Shown here one piece after another: positions 16,115 through 23,920 of a stretch of 43,921 bases of DNA (position 1 is its first letter; each line of letters opens with the position of its first letter). Under the pieces are notes generated by a model. The model saw nothing but the letters and a program-made list of their open reading frames with translations. It ran no database searches and was not told the origin of the DNA. Made by a program: the position numbers and the translations under genes. Source of the stretch: SIG447 sp045577075 (GTDB taxonomy: Bacteria; Bacillota; Clostridia; UMGS1883; UMGS1540); NCBI GenBank assembly GCA_045577075.1, contig JAZNHR010000007.1:1-43921 (forward strand), written 5' to 3'.

Positions 16115-16246
16115 ATGAACAACCAGAACAACAATAACAACAACAACAATAACAACAACAAGAATAACAAGAATAACCAGAACAACAATAACAACAACAA
16201 GAACAATCAGAACAACAACCGCAACAATCAGGAACAGAATCGCTAA
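16115..16246 (+). CDS. Small asparagine-rich protein (43 residues)
   Basis: Encodes a 43-residue protein made almost wholly of Asn (about 29), with Gln, Lys, a few Arg and one Glu; it starts MNNQNNNN and ends NNQEQNR. A near-perfect Shine-Dalgarno AGGAGGTGA sits 7 bases before the ATG, and the frame closes with TAA, which argues that it is translated. AAC and AAT codons both occur, with AAC more frequent. There is no signal peptide or membrane segment. I do not recognise the family; Asn/Gln-rich low-complexity proteins in spore formers are sometimes coat or crust components, which would be a guess. Its promoter is not obvious. Confidence 0.6.
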   Translation: MNNQNNNNNNNNNNNKNNKNNQNNNNNNKNNQNNNRNNQEQNR

Positions 16247-16340
16247 CAGTTTGTAAAGGCACGAGAAGGACGGGGCGTACAAAGGGAAGAAGGTACGTCC
16301 CCCAAGCCGTGCAGCCTGATTTAAAATACATAAATGGGGA

Positions 16341-16369
16341 TTGACAAAAGAGGGCGCGCGCGGTATAAT
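16341..16369 (+). promoter_or_regulatory. Consensus sigma-A promoter of tRNA-Arg
   Basis: TTGACA, 17-base spacer, TATAAT. The -10 lies inside a G+C inverted repeat, GCGCGCGGT (355-363) against ACCGCGCGC (389-397). Confidence 0.85.
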
Positions 16370-16492
16370 TAGTTAAGTGGATATAAGAACCGCGCGCCGT
16401 TTGCAAAATCAAAGATTTTGACGGCTGTGCGAACCTTGTTATTCGCTTTGCTCATAATAACAAGCCTTTGAATGGATTAGGAGGGGCTTGTT
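16369..16492 (+). repeat. tRNA-Arg fragments in the leader upstream of the tRNA
   Basis: TTAGTTAAGTGGATATAA at 16369-16386 is an exact 18-base direct copy of the D-arm of the tRNA (16537-16554). TTAGGAGGGGCTTGTT at 16477-16492 is the exact reverse complement of 16553-16568, the tRNA anticodon arm. Between them are two hairpins: GCCGT/ACGGC with AAAATC/GATTTT (16396-16425), and CTTGTTATT/AATAACAAG (16435-16464). Confidence 0.7.
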
Positions 16493-16530
16493 CGGAAGAG
16501 AGCGGCTCTTCAATCAAAAGTTTACCATAT

Positions 16531-16605
16531 GCCCTCTTAGTTAAGTGGATATAACAAGCCCCTCCTAAGGGCTAGTCACGTGTTCGACTCACGTAGAGGG
16601 TGCCA
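16531..16605 (+). tRNA. tRNA-Arg (anticodon CCT)
   Basis: Seven-base acceptor stem GCCCTCT/AGAGGGT (first pair G-U), D-arm, anticodon stem AGCCC/GGGCT with loop CTCCTAA giving anticodon CCT, T-arm with TTCGACT, discriminator G and encoded CCA. Reads AGG codons. Confidence 0.9.
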
Positions 16606-16640
16606 AAAAAGACAGTAATTCAATGATTACTGTCTTTTTT
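16605..16640 (+). terminator. Terminator of tRNA-Arg
   Basis: Stem AAAAGACAGTAAT/ATTACTGTCTTTT with a 6-base loop and T run. Confidence 0.9.
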
Positions 16641-16719
16641 CATCGGTATAAACCTCTGCCGAGAGGAACGCATCACCGCCTTTTTGCATAGACTAAAAGA
16701 AAAAGGCAGGTGTATTTTT

Positions 16720-18012
16720 TTGGAAATTTATGTAGTACAGCGCGGTGATACCATTCGCGCCATTGCAAACCGCTACGGGGTTTCCCAAAGCCGGATTTTG
16801 TCCGACAACGGGCTGTCTCCACAGCAGACCCTAGTGGTCGGGCAGGCACTTCTCATTTTGTTTCCCGAAGAAATTTATACGGTGCGCCCGGGGGACTCTC
16901 TTTTCTCCATTGCCCAAAGATTTGGCACCACCACCGCACAGCTTCGGCGGAATAATCCCGAACTGATTTTAAATCCCACTCTGTTCCCCGGCCAGCAGCT
17001 GACGATTTCTTTTTCCGACGATAAGCGTCGCACACTTGTAGTCAGCGGCTATGCCTATCCCAACATAAACCGAAACACGCTTTCGACCACCGTGCCGTAC
17101 CTTTCACGCCTTACCCCTTTCGGCTACGGTTTTACAGAAAGCGGCAACCTTATCTCTATCAATGACCTGCCCCTTATCGAGGCGGCACTTTCCGAAAATG
17201 CAGCACCGTACATGCTCCTTTCCTCCATTACCGAGGACGGCAACTTTAGCGGCGAACGTGCGTCCCTGTTGTTCCGGAATCGGGAGCTGCAAAACCGTGT
17301 GATTGATGCTATTATTGAAACGATGCAAAGGAAGGGCTATCAGGGGCTGGACATTGATTTTGAGTACATTCCCCCCGAGGATAGCCAGGGCTTTCTCCGC
17401 TTTTTGGAAAATGCCACGAATCGGCTGCATGCTGCCGGATACCCCACCCACGCCGACCTCGCCCCCAAAACGTATGCCGACCAGCCGGGGCTTTTATACG
17501 AGGCGCATAACTATGGAGAAATCGGGCGGATTGTGGATACGGTACTCCTCATGACGTATGAGTGGGGCTATTCCTACGGACCGCCTCTTGCGGTAGCACC
17601 GTTAAATGAGGTGCGCCGCGTTGTAGAATATGCCGTGACGGAAATCCCGCGGGATAAAATTCTCATGGGCATCCCCAATTACGGCTATGACTGGACCCTT
17701 CCCTACGAAAAGGGCGACAGGGCACGGAATATCGGAAATGAAGAGGCTGTGCGCCTTGCCGCCCGGCGCGGCGCGGAAATTCAGTTTGACGCCCGCTCTG
17801 CCTCCCCCTACTTTAATTATAGGGACGAAACGGGCAGACGGCATATCGTTTGGTTTGAGGATATTCGCTCCATTGAGGCAAAGTACGCACTGATGGACGA
17901 GTTCGGCCTTCTTGGCACGGGTTACTGGACGATTATGCGTCCCTTCCGCCAAAACTGGGCGTTTGTCAATGCTTTATATAATATTAGGAAGGGACGCCCC
18001 ACATTCGGCTAA
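16720..18012 (+). CDS. sleL: LysM and GH18 spore peptidoglycan hydrolase (SleL/YaaH-like)
   Basis: About 430 residues: two LysM domains (residues 2-45 IYVVQRGDTIRAIANRYG..., and 48-92 IYTVRPGDSLFSIAQRFG...) followed by a glycoside hydrolase family 18 barrel. The catalytic DxDxE is visible in GLDIDFEYI, with Glu near residue 214. This architecture without a signal peptide is that of SleL/YaaH, the N-acetylglucosaminidase of spore cortex lysis, delivered to the spore coat by LysM domains. Start TTG at 16720 is chosen: AGGTG lies 7 bases upstream and the protein then begins with a LysM as in relatives. Monocistronic. Confidence 0.85.
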   Translation: MEIYVVQRGDTIRAIANRYGVSQSRILSDNGLSPQQTLVVGQALLILFPEEIYTVRPGDSLFSIAQRFGTTTAQLRRNNPELILNPTLFPGQQLTISFSDDKRRTLVVSGYAYPNINRNTLSTTVPYLSRLTPFGYGFTESGNLISINDLPLIEAALSENAAPYMLLSSITEDGNFSGERASLLFRNRELQNRVIDAIIETMQRKGYQGLDIDFEYIPPEDSQGFLRFLENATNRLHAAGYPTHADLAPKTYADQPGLLYEAHNYGEIGRIVDTVLLMTYEWGYSYGPPLAVAPLNEVRRVVEYAVTEIPRDKILMGIPNYGYDWTLPYEKGDRARNIGNEEAVRLAARRGAEIQFDARSASPYFNYRDETGRRHIVWFEDIRSIEAKYALMDEFGLLGTGYWTIMRPFRQNWAFVNALYNIRKGRPTFG

Positions 18013-18019
18013 AAATTTC

Positions 18020-18048
18020 TTGCCTTTTTCCCTGTGCAGTGGTATAAT
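18020..18048 (+). promoter_or_regulatory. Promoter of uxaC
   Basis: TTGCCT, 17-base spacer, TATAAT, beginning just after the sleL stop codon. Confidence 0.7.
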
Positions 18049-18080
18049 ATAGAAAATTCCAAGGAAGAGGAGAGAAAACT

Positions 18081-19475
18081 ATGAAAGCATTTATGGATCA
18101 GGATTTTATGCTCCAGTCGGCAACGGCAAAAACGCTGTACCATGACTATGCGGCAAAAATGCCGATTATCGATTATCACTGCCATCTGCAGCCGAAAGAA
18201 ATCTGTGAAAATCGGCAATTTAAAAATATCACCGAGATTATGCTCGGCGGCGACCATTATAAGTGGCGCGTCATGAGCTCCAACGGTATTGACGAAGCGT
18301 ATATGACCGGGGATAAGAGTGACTTTGAGAAGTTCGAGGCCTTTGCCAAGTCTTTAAAGTATGCCATTGGCAATCCGATGTATCATTGGACGCATCTGGA
18401 GCTTCGCCGTTATTTCGGGATTGACGAAATTTTAAACGAAAAGACTGCGAAGGATATTTTTGATAAGGCAAACAAGATGATTGCAGAGGGCGGCTTTTCT
18501 GCCATGGACTTTATTAAGAAGTCCAATGTAGAAACCATTTGCACTACGGATGACCCCGTAGACTCGCTGGAATACCATTTGGAACTGAAAAAGCAGGATG
18601 CCGTAACAGTTCTGCCCACCTTCCGTCCCGACAAGGCGGTAAACTGCGACCAGGAAACCTTTATTCCCTATATCGCAGAGCTGGAAAAGGTATGCAGTAC
18701 AAAAATCAGCGACATTGACAGCCTGTGCGCTGCCCTTTTGGACAGAATCAACTTCTTTGACAGCGTAGGCTGCCGTCTTTCCGACCATGCCCTCGCCGGT
18801 GTGCCCTTCCGCACGCCCGACAAGGCTATGGCAAACGCTACCTTTAAAAAGGCAATGGCAGGGGACGCACTTTCCGAGGATGAAATCAATGCCTATAAAA
18901 CCCACATGCTCCTCTTCTTCGCCGCAGAATACCATAAGCGGGACTGGACCATGCAGCTCCATATCGGTGCTCTTCGCAATAACAATACAAGTATGTATAA
19001 AAAGCTCGGGCCCGACACCGGCTTTGACTCCATTGATGATAAAAATATCGCCGCGCCCCTTTCCGCACTCCTCAATGCCTGCAACGAAAGCGGCAGACTG
19101 CCGAAGACTATTTTGTATACGTTAAATCCCAAGGACAACTATGTGCTTGCCACTATGCTCGGCAACTTCCAGGGCACGGAAGCACCGTCAAAAATCCAGT
19201 TCGGCTCCGGCTGGTGGTTCAATGACCAGCGTGACGGTATGGAACAGCAAATGCGCGCGCTTGCCAATTTAGGCCTGCTCGGCAGATTTGTCGGCATGCT
19301 GACGGATTCAAGAAGCTTCCTTTCATATACCCGTCATGAATACTTCCGCCGCATTATGTGCAATCTTATTGGCACCTGGGTGGAAGATGGTGAATATCCC
19401 GCAGACTTTGAAGCCCTTGGTGAGATTGTTACCGGCATCAGCTACCATAACGCCAAAAATTTCTTTAAGTTCTAA
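18081..19475 (+). CDS. uxaC: Uronate (glucuronate/galacturonate) isomerase
   Basis: A 464-residue UxaC, which isomerises D-glucuronate to D-fructuronate and D-galacturonate to D-tagaturonate in the cytoplasm. Family hallmarks: PIIDYHCHLQPKEI with the metal-binding HxH, GGDHYKWRVMSSNG, WTHLELRRYFGI, CTTDDPVDSLEYH, MQLHIGALRNNN and the C-terminal DSRSFLSYTRHEYFRR. Length is normal. Ribosome site AAGGAAGAGGAG. It stands alone with promoter and terminator; no uxuA, kdgK or transporter gene is near, so the rest of the hexuronate pathway must lie elsewhere. Confidence 0.95.
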   Translation: MKAFMDQDFMLQSATAKTLYHDYAAKMPIIDYHCHLQPKEICENRQFKNITEIMLGGDHYKWRVMSSNGIDEAYMTGDKSDFEKFEAFAKSLKYAIGNPMYHWTHLELRRYFGIDEILNEKTAKDIFDKANKMIAEGGFSAMDFIKKSNVETICTTDDPVDSLEYHLELKKQDAVTVLPTFRPDKAVNCDQETFIPYIAELEKVCSTKISDIDSLCAALLDRINFFDSVGCRLSDHALAGVPFRTPDKAMANATFKKAMAGDALSEDEINAYKTHMLLFFAAEYHKRDWTMQLHIGALRNNNTSMYKKLGPDTGFDSIDDKNIAAPLSALLNACNESGRLPKTILYTLNPKDNYVLATMLGNFQGTEAPSKIQFGSGWWFNDQRDGMEQQMRALANLGLLGRFVGMLTDSRSFLSYTRHEYFRRIMCNLIGTWVEDGEYPADFEALGEIVTGISYHNAKNFFKF

Positions 19476-19482
19476 ATTACGA

Positions 19483-19509
19483 GCCCCCGAAAATTTCGGG
19501 GGCTTTTTT
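19483..19509 (+). terminator. Terminator of uxaC
   Basis: Stem GCCCCCGA/TCGGGGGC followed by six T. Confidence 0.85.
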
Positions 19510-19645
19510 CGACAGAAAAAACGGCTTGTCCACATATTGCACAAAACAAAAAGATTTGAAAAACGAAAAAATAACATTTGACAAGCAAAAGATTATATAT
19601 TTTGCACAAAAAACAAGCGTATTTTTAAAATGTTTTACAAAAAGC

Positions 19646-19674
19646 TTGCAATTTAGTAATTTTAAATGTATAAT
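19646..19674 (+). promoter_or_regulatory. Promoter of the S-layer protein gene
   Basis: TTGCAA, 17-base spacer, TATAAT. Upstream, in very A+T-rich sequence, the word TTGCACAAAA occurs twice (near 19534 and 19600), perhaps a binding site. Confidence 0.7.
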
Positions 19675-19680
19675 ATAAAG

Positions 19681-19805
19681 GCATAGTTATACAGGTGATT
19701 TCTCTGCATAGCTGTGTATGCGAAAGGAGGGCGCAGATTTTACCGAAAAATCTGCGAGTATTCGCGAAAAATAAATTTCCAAAATGAAGGAAAGGGGTAA
19801 AAACT
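19681..19805 (+). promoter_or_regulatory. Structured 5' leader of the S-layer mRNA
   Basis: About 125 bases of untranslated leader. It has an imperfect stem closing GCATA/TATGC (19681-19721) and a 10-bp hairpin CGCAGATTTT/AAAATCTGCG (19732-19756). An AAAGGAGG lies between them but no start codon follows it in range; the working ribosome site is the AAGGAAAGGGG before the ATG. Such leaders stabilise abundant S-layer transcripts in other bacteria; that role is inference here. Confidence 0.5.
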
Positions 19806-22436
19806 ATGTTCAAAGGAACAAACAAAATGTGGAAAGTCGTAGCATTGGCACTCGTGCTTTGCATGCTCCCCATGGCTGCATTTGCAAGTGCATCGACTGT
19901 CACAATTACCACCAGCGCCGATGATGCAGCCGCTAGCTACAGCGCAAACGGCAGCGTAACGATTGCAGGCACTACTACTGCCGAAACCGTAACTATTCTT
20001 GCAGTACGCGGAACGGGCGAAGTAGCAGAAGCCAATCTCAATACGGCGGATGTATTAGCGAAAGTTGTTTATGCAGGTCAACAGGCTGCAAGCCAAGGTG
20101 CTTTCTCGTTTAGTTTCGTACCAAAGGCAGACGTTGCAGGTAATACTATGACTGTCTTTGTCGGCGGCAAGGGCGTCAGCACACTTGCAAAGCTTCCTTT
20201 CTCCGTGAAAGACCCTGCACCGGCCATTACACCTGTTTGGTATAACGGCGAAGGCGAAAAGCTTACGCTTATGTTGGCAAATGTCACGGGTGAAGCTGCC
20301 GCAGCTTGGTATACAGCAATTGATTCCTTTACAATTAACGGTGTAGAAATCCCTGCGGATAAGCGCACACCCAACGAAGGCTACACAGAAATCGTAATTG
20401 AAGAAGTTGAAGGCGTTGCAGCACCGATCACAAGCGTTGTTATTACAGATGCTGACGATGTATATGCTGCAGTCAACACAGGTACCATTAATGTTGTCAA
20501 GACAGATAAGACTGCCGGTGCAATCACGGTTACATATCCGACAAGCACCGATTACTTTGTAGCAGGCACATCGTTGACAACTGGCATTAAGGCCGAAAAC
20601 ACGGGCGCACATGGTGAGGCTTGGGAAGCAGCACTGACAGCGAAAACAGCAACGGTTACATTTGATGGTAATGCAGTTGCAGACTATACTTATGATGCAA
20701 CAAGTAAGGCACTCGTGCTCACGCTCACAATAGCAAATGATGTAGCTGAAGCTACCGGTACATTAAAAATTGCAGTTGGCGGCTATGTTGACACCACTGC
20801 AAGTGTTAAGCTTGTAGCACCCACAACACTGGATGGGAAGGCCTTGGAAGGAACAACGCTTGGTGAACCCCTTCCGACTGGCGAAGAAAATGCATTAACC
20901 GGTGCATACCATGTTGTTCTTCCTACAATCACACCTGCTTATGATACCGTTCTCAAGTGGTATGTAAAGGTGGATGCAGGCGAATTTGTTGATGCTGACT
21001 CCTACATTACTGCAGGCAAATTTGACTTAACACGTGATGCAAGTGCTGATAAGACATATACGCTTAAAGCAGCTGTAACAAAGGATGGATATAAAGCTGT
21101 AGAAAAAGTATATGATGCTATTACAATCAAAAAGCTTGGTTCTTCTGCGTTTGGTGATATTTCTTCCGTTGAAATTCTTAAGGGCGAAGCAAACGTTGCA
21201 GGTACAGAAGTTACCTATGCTGATGCACTTGCTCTCACAGCAAAAGCTGTAGGCACAGAAGGCGTACAGGCCACGTATGTATGGGCAATCGGTGAAACAA
21301 CTGTTTCTACAGAAGCCACCTATGCACCTACGAAAGCAGACATTTCCAAGACCATTACTGTAACTGCAACACCCGCAGGCGAATTTAAGGGCGACGCGGT
21401 TTCCGCTACAGTAACCATTGTTTTGGATGCAACATATGTTCCCGCACCGACCGTAGCATTCAAAGGTACGAAACTCACAGCAGGCGGTACTGCAGCTGCA
21501 GTTGCAACGCTTGATGAAACGTATGCGGACGCTCCCGGTTATACTGTAGGCGAGCCGGTATACACCTATTACGAAGTTCTTGCTGCTGACGCAGACAGCG
21601 AAGAAGCTGCAATCGCAAAAGTAAAAGCTGGCATGGAAGCGAAGGAAGACGCTAAGTACGCTAAAGCAGGCAGCTATGCTGTTGTAAAAGCAGCAGTTAC
21701 CTATTCCATTGCAGGCAAAGATTTTGGTACGATTGAAGCATATGATGCAATGGTAGTATCCAAGAAGTCTGTCGGCGGCACTGTCGGCGGTACAACACTT
21801 CCTGGTGCTGAAAAGCCCAGCACACCTGTAACGCCTGACAAGCCTGTTGATGATGATCCGGTATCCGGTGATCCCGTTGCAAATGGTGCAGCCGCATTTA
21901 CGGATGTTGACAAGACTACTTATGCATGGGCATATGACAGCATTGACGTACTTGCAAAGGCCGGCGTATTCAAGGGTATAACCCCCACTACCTTCGGTCC
22001 TGAGCTTGAAACCACAAATACACAGGTTATCGCTCTGGCAGTACGTATCGCAGGCCTTAAGGCAGACAATGCAAAGACTGGCCTCATTGACGAAGCACAC
22101 TGGGCATATGCTGAAGTTGCTGTTGCAGCTGCAAACGATATTCTCGGCGTATTCGGTGACAAGATTGACGCAGAAGGCGCAACCACACGCGAAGTTGCCT
22201 TTGCACTTCTCTACAACGCGCTGAAGGCTGCCGGAGTTGAAATTCCGGAAGTAGCAGATGCAATCGAATACACAGATGCTTCCAGCATTGATGCAGCTTG
22301 CGTAGAAGCGATTACCGCTCTTACAAAGGCAGGCATCGTAAACGGCATGGGCGATGGCACACTTGCTCCCAAGGCAACCATTACCCGCGCACAGCTTGCT
22401 AAGATTCTCGGTCTTGCAAAAGCACTTATTAAATAA
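19806..22436 (+). CDS. SLH-domain surface (S-layer) protein
   Basis: An 876-residue exported protein. Signal peptide MFKGTNKMWKVVALALVLCM...AFA with a cleavage site near residue 27. The body is Ala/Thr/Val-rich with Ig-like beta repeats, e.g. around residues 430-540 and 545-650. A Gly/Pro-rich linker (about 655-695, GGTVGGTTLPGAEKPSTPVTP) leads to three C-terminal SLH repeats: FTDVDKTTYAWAYDSIDVLAKAG..., a divergent middle copy around AHWAYAEVAVAAANDILGVFGD, and ITALTKAGIVNGMGDGTLAPKATITRAQLAKIL. SLH domains bind pyruvylated secondary cell-wall polymer. Strong promoter, long leader and uniform GCA/GTA-rich codons suggest very high expression, so it may be the main S-layer protein. Confidence 0.9.
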   Translation: MFKGTNKMWKVVALALVLCMLPMAAFASASTVTITTSADDAAASYSANGSVTIAGTTTAETVTILAVRGTGEVAEANLNTADVLAKVVYAGQQAASQGAFSFSFVPKADVAGNTMTVFVGGKGVSTLAKLPFSVKDPAPAITPVWYNGEGEKLTLMLANVTGEAAAAWYTAIDSFTINGVEIPADKRTPNEGYTEIVIEEVEGVAAPITSVVITDADDVYAAVNTGTINVVKTDKTAGAITVTYPTSTDYFVAGTSLTTGIKAENTGAHGEAWEAALTAKTATVTFDGNAVADYTYDATSKALVLTLTIANDVAEATGTLKIAVGGYVDTTASVKLVAPTTLDGKALEGTTLGEPLPTGEENALTGAYHVVLPTITPAYDTVLKWYVKVDAGEFVDADSYITAGKFDLTRDASADKTYTLKAAVTKDGYKAVEKVYDAITIKKLGSSAFGDISSVEILKGEANVAGTEVTYADALALTAKAVGTEGVQATYVWAIGETTVSTEATYAPTKADISKTITVTATPAGEFKGDAVSATVTIVLDATYVPAPTVAFKGTKLTAGGTAAAVATLDETYADAPGYTVGEPVYTYYEVLAADADSEEAAIAKVKAGMEAKEDAKYAKAGSYAVVKAAVTYSIAGKDFGTIEAYDAMVVSKKSVGGTVGGTTLPGAEKPSTPVTPDKPVDDDPVSGDPVANGAAAFTDVDKTTYAWAYDSIDVLAKAGVFKGITPTTFGPELETTNTQVIALAVRIAGLKADNAKTGLIDEAHWAYAEVAVAAANDILGVFGDKIDAEGATTREVAFALLYNALKAAGVEIPEVADAIEYTDASSIDAACVEAITALTKAGIVNGMGDGTLAPKATITRAQLAKILGLAKALIK

Positions 22437-22454
22437 GAATTTTAGAACAATACA

Positions 22455-22486
22455 AACAGCCGATACCTTCGGGTATCGGCTGTTTT
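22455..22486 (+). terminator. Terminator of the S-layer gene
   Basis: 13-bp stem AACAGCCGATACC/GGTATCGGCTGTT with a TTCG loop. Confidence 0.9.
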
Positions 22487-22714
22487 GTGCGTAATTCGAT
22501 AAAATAAATAGCTGAATTTGGATTTTTTAATCAGAAAAAAGCGCGAACTGCAGCGAATAATTTAACAACTTCGTTGTCATAAATTGACTACGCTATGCAT
22601 TACCACCGTCGCGCCATGAATCGCATTGCCTTTTATGCACCGATAGGTGCAATGCATGAACCATAGATTCCATTCATAAAACATTAGATTTCAATTCACG
22701 CCGTAGGCAATGCA
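22487..22714. other. Intergenic spacer, no gene seen
   Basis: About 230 bases without a supported gene. It has several short palindromic words (TGCACC/GGTGCA around 22638-22653, and TGCATT/AATGCA motifs repeated), which give it a degenerate-repeat look, but I cannot relate it to another part of the window. Confidence 0.4.
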
Positions 22715-22750
22715 TTAAAAAAGCGACTTGTTTCAACAAGTCGCTTTTTT
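22715..22750. terminator. Terminator of tRNA-Pro
   Basis: 12-bp stem AAGCGACTTGTT/AACAAGTCGCTT with A and T runs on either side; works on both strands. Confidence 0.85.
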
Positions 22751-22826
22751 GGTCTGAGTGGGGAGACTTGAACTCCCGGCCTCTTGAACCCCATTCAAGC
22801 ACGCTACCAAACTGCGCCACACCCAG
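22750..22826 (-). tRNA. tRNA-Pro (anticodon GGG)
   Basis: Acceptor CTGGGTG/CACTCAG with one G-U pair, anticodon stem CTTGA/TCAAG with loop ATGGGGT, giving anticodon GGG, T-loop GTTCAAGTC and encoded CCA. Preceded by its own promoter. Confidence 0.9.
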
Positions 22827-22843
22827 ATTTTTATTACTCTGCT

Positions 22844-22872
22844 ATTATACTCTTTTTCTGTGGGTTTGTCAA
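22844..22872 (-). promoter_or_regulatory. Promoter of tRNA-Pro
   Basis: On the minus strand TTGACA, 17-base spacer, TATAAT. Confidence 0.8.
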
Positions 22873-23015
22873 GCATTTTTTATTTTTATTTTTTCATATG
22901 GTGTTTTATTCGTATGTTTTGTAATTTTTCAAGAAGAATAAAAACAAAAAAACCCCGTAATTTCGGGACGTTTTTATGTTGCCAATAAAAAAAATAAAAA
23001 AAATTTAAAAAAGTA

Positions 23016-23044
23016 TTGACATTATAGAGGGTTTTTGCTATAAT
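23016..23044 (+). promoter_or_regulatory. Promoter of the tRNA cluster
   Basis: TTGACA, 17-base spacer, TATAAT in A+T-rich sequence, 31 bases before tRNA-Val. Confidence 0.85.
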
Positions 23045-23074
23045 ATCATTTGTCGCAACGAGCGGCACCAAATT

Positions 23075-23150
23075 GGGCGCATAGCTCAGCTGGGAGAGCA
23101 CCTGCCTTACAAGCAGGGGGTCACAGGTTCGAGCCCTGTTGTGCCCACCA
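23075..23150 (+). tRNA. tRNA-Val (anticodon TAC)
   Basis: Full cloverleaf from GGGCGCA to GTGCCCACCA; anticodon loop CTTACAA gives TAC; CCA encoded. Confidence 0.95.
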
Positions 23151-23154
23151 ATTT

Positions 23155-23231
23155 GGCCCGGTAGTTCAGTTGGTTAGAACGCCAGCCTGTCACGCTGGAG
23201 GTCGTGGGTTCGAGCCCCATCCGGGTCGCCA
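23155..23231 (+). tRNA. tRNA-Asp (anticodon GTC)
   Basis: Cloverleaf from GGCCCGG to CCGGGTCGCCA; anticodon loop CTGTCAC gives GTC; discriminator G as expected for Asp; CCA encoded. Confidence 0.95.
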
Positions 23232-23236
23232 AATTT

Positions 23237-23312
<76 letters not shown>

Positions 23313-23317
23313 CTTAT

Positions 23318-23393
23318 GCGAATGTAGCTCATCTGGTAGAGCGCCACCTTGCCAAGGTGGAGGTAGCGAGTTCGAGCCTCGTCATTCGCTCCA
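23318..23393 (+). tRNA. tRNA-Gly (anticodon GCC)
   Basis: Cloverleaf from GCGAATG to CATTCGCTCCA; anticodon loop TTGCCAA gives GCC; CCA encoded. Confidence 0.95.
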
Positions 23394-23396
23394 GCT

Positions 23397-23423
23397 AAAG
23401 AGACGCATATTGCGTCTCTTTGC
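23397..23423 (+). terminator. Hairpin after tRNA-Gly
   Basis: Stem AAAGAGACGCA/TGCGTCTCTTT with a 3-base loop; the T run is short, so it may be a partial terminator or processing signal before tRNA-Cys. Confidence 0.65.
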
Positions 23424-23443
23424 AACATATAAATAAAATATAT

Positions 23444-23518
23444 GGCACCATAGCCAAGCGGTAAGGCGTGGGTCTGCATCACCCTGATTCCCCGGTTCAA
23501 ATCCGGGTGGTGCCTCCA
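23444..23518 (+). tRNA. tRNA-Cys (anticodon GCA)
   Basis: Cloverleaf from GGCACCA to TGGTGCCTCCA; anticodon loop TCTGCATC gives GCA; CCA encoded. Confidence 0.95.
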
Positions 23519-23521
23519 AAA

Positions 23522-23549
23522 ATTCTCGTTCGTAAGAACGAGGATTTTT
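23522..23549 (+). terminator. Terminator of the tRNA cluster
   Basis: Stem CTCGTTC/GAACGAG, tetraloop GTAA, T run. Confidence 0.75.
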
Positions 23550-23830
23550 ACTTATTACCTATTCACTATTCACTTTTCTCTAAATACGAACGAGGATTTT
23601 TGGGAAGTAATAAGTAATAGTGAAGAAGGAAGAAGTTAAGGTAGCTTTGCTTACGCAAAGCTTATTATTATATATGGCATCTAAACCGTTCGGCTCTTCC
23701 AAAACAAAAAATCCTATCGAAAGATAGGTTTTTTTGTTTTGAATGAGGAGGCCAAAAAAGACATGCATCGGATGTCTTTTTTCAGTTATATTTGCCGTAT
23801 CATAAATTTTCAAAGATTAAAAGCAAAAAC
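23550..23830. other. Intergenic region with inverted and direct repeats
   Basis: No gene supported. CGAACGAGGATTTTTG (23588 on) repeats part of the terminator at 23536. A TTACTTATTACC, TATTCACTATTCAC stretch (23548-23577) is echoed in inverted orientation by GTAATAAGTAATAGTGAAG (about 23606-23624). Further hairpins are AGCTTTGC/GCAAAGCT near 23643-23662, an AAAAATCCTATC/GATAGGTTTTT terminator near 23707-23735 and AAAAAAGACAT/ATGTCTTTTTT near 23753-23782. It looks like decayed miniature repeats and terminators. Confidence 0.5.
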
Positions 23831-23832
23831 CC

Positions 23833-23861
23833 TTGCTTTATTTGGAAAATTCCGCTATAAT
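23833..23861 (+). promoter_or_regulatory. Promoter of nagB
   Basis: TTGCTT, 17-base spacer, TATAAT. The leader contains a GGAAAA/TTTTCC hairpin (23878-23894). Confidence 0.7.
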
Positions 23862-23920
23862 ATAGAGAGAAACGCGGGAAAAGTGCATTTTCCGTGAAAT
23901 CCACAAAGAAAGTTGGCGTT

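Noticed and set aside
16114..16230. AAC/AAT triplets as a CRISPR or simple tandem repeat
   Set aside because: No constant repeat-spacer unit; the tract is a codon-level low-complexity reading frame with a ribosome site and stop.
16022..16282. N-terminal extension of the amidohydrolase rich in Val/Leu/Ile
   Set aside because: It is the complement of the Asn codons of the small plus-strand gene. The amidohydrolase has a normal start with a ribosome site at 16021.
22535..22714. CRISPR-like or mobile repeat from repeated TGCATT/AATGCA words
   Set aside because: The words are short, irregularly spaced and not flanked by a constant repeat; no cas genes are present.
23670..23703. Possible tRNA-Cys remnant after the tRNA cluster
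   Set aside because: Only a short, weak likeness to the 5' end of tRNA-Cys (TATATGGCA) and no arms that fold.
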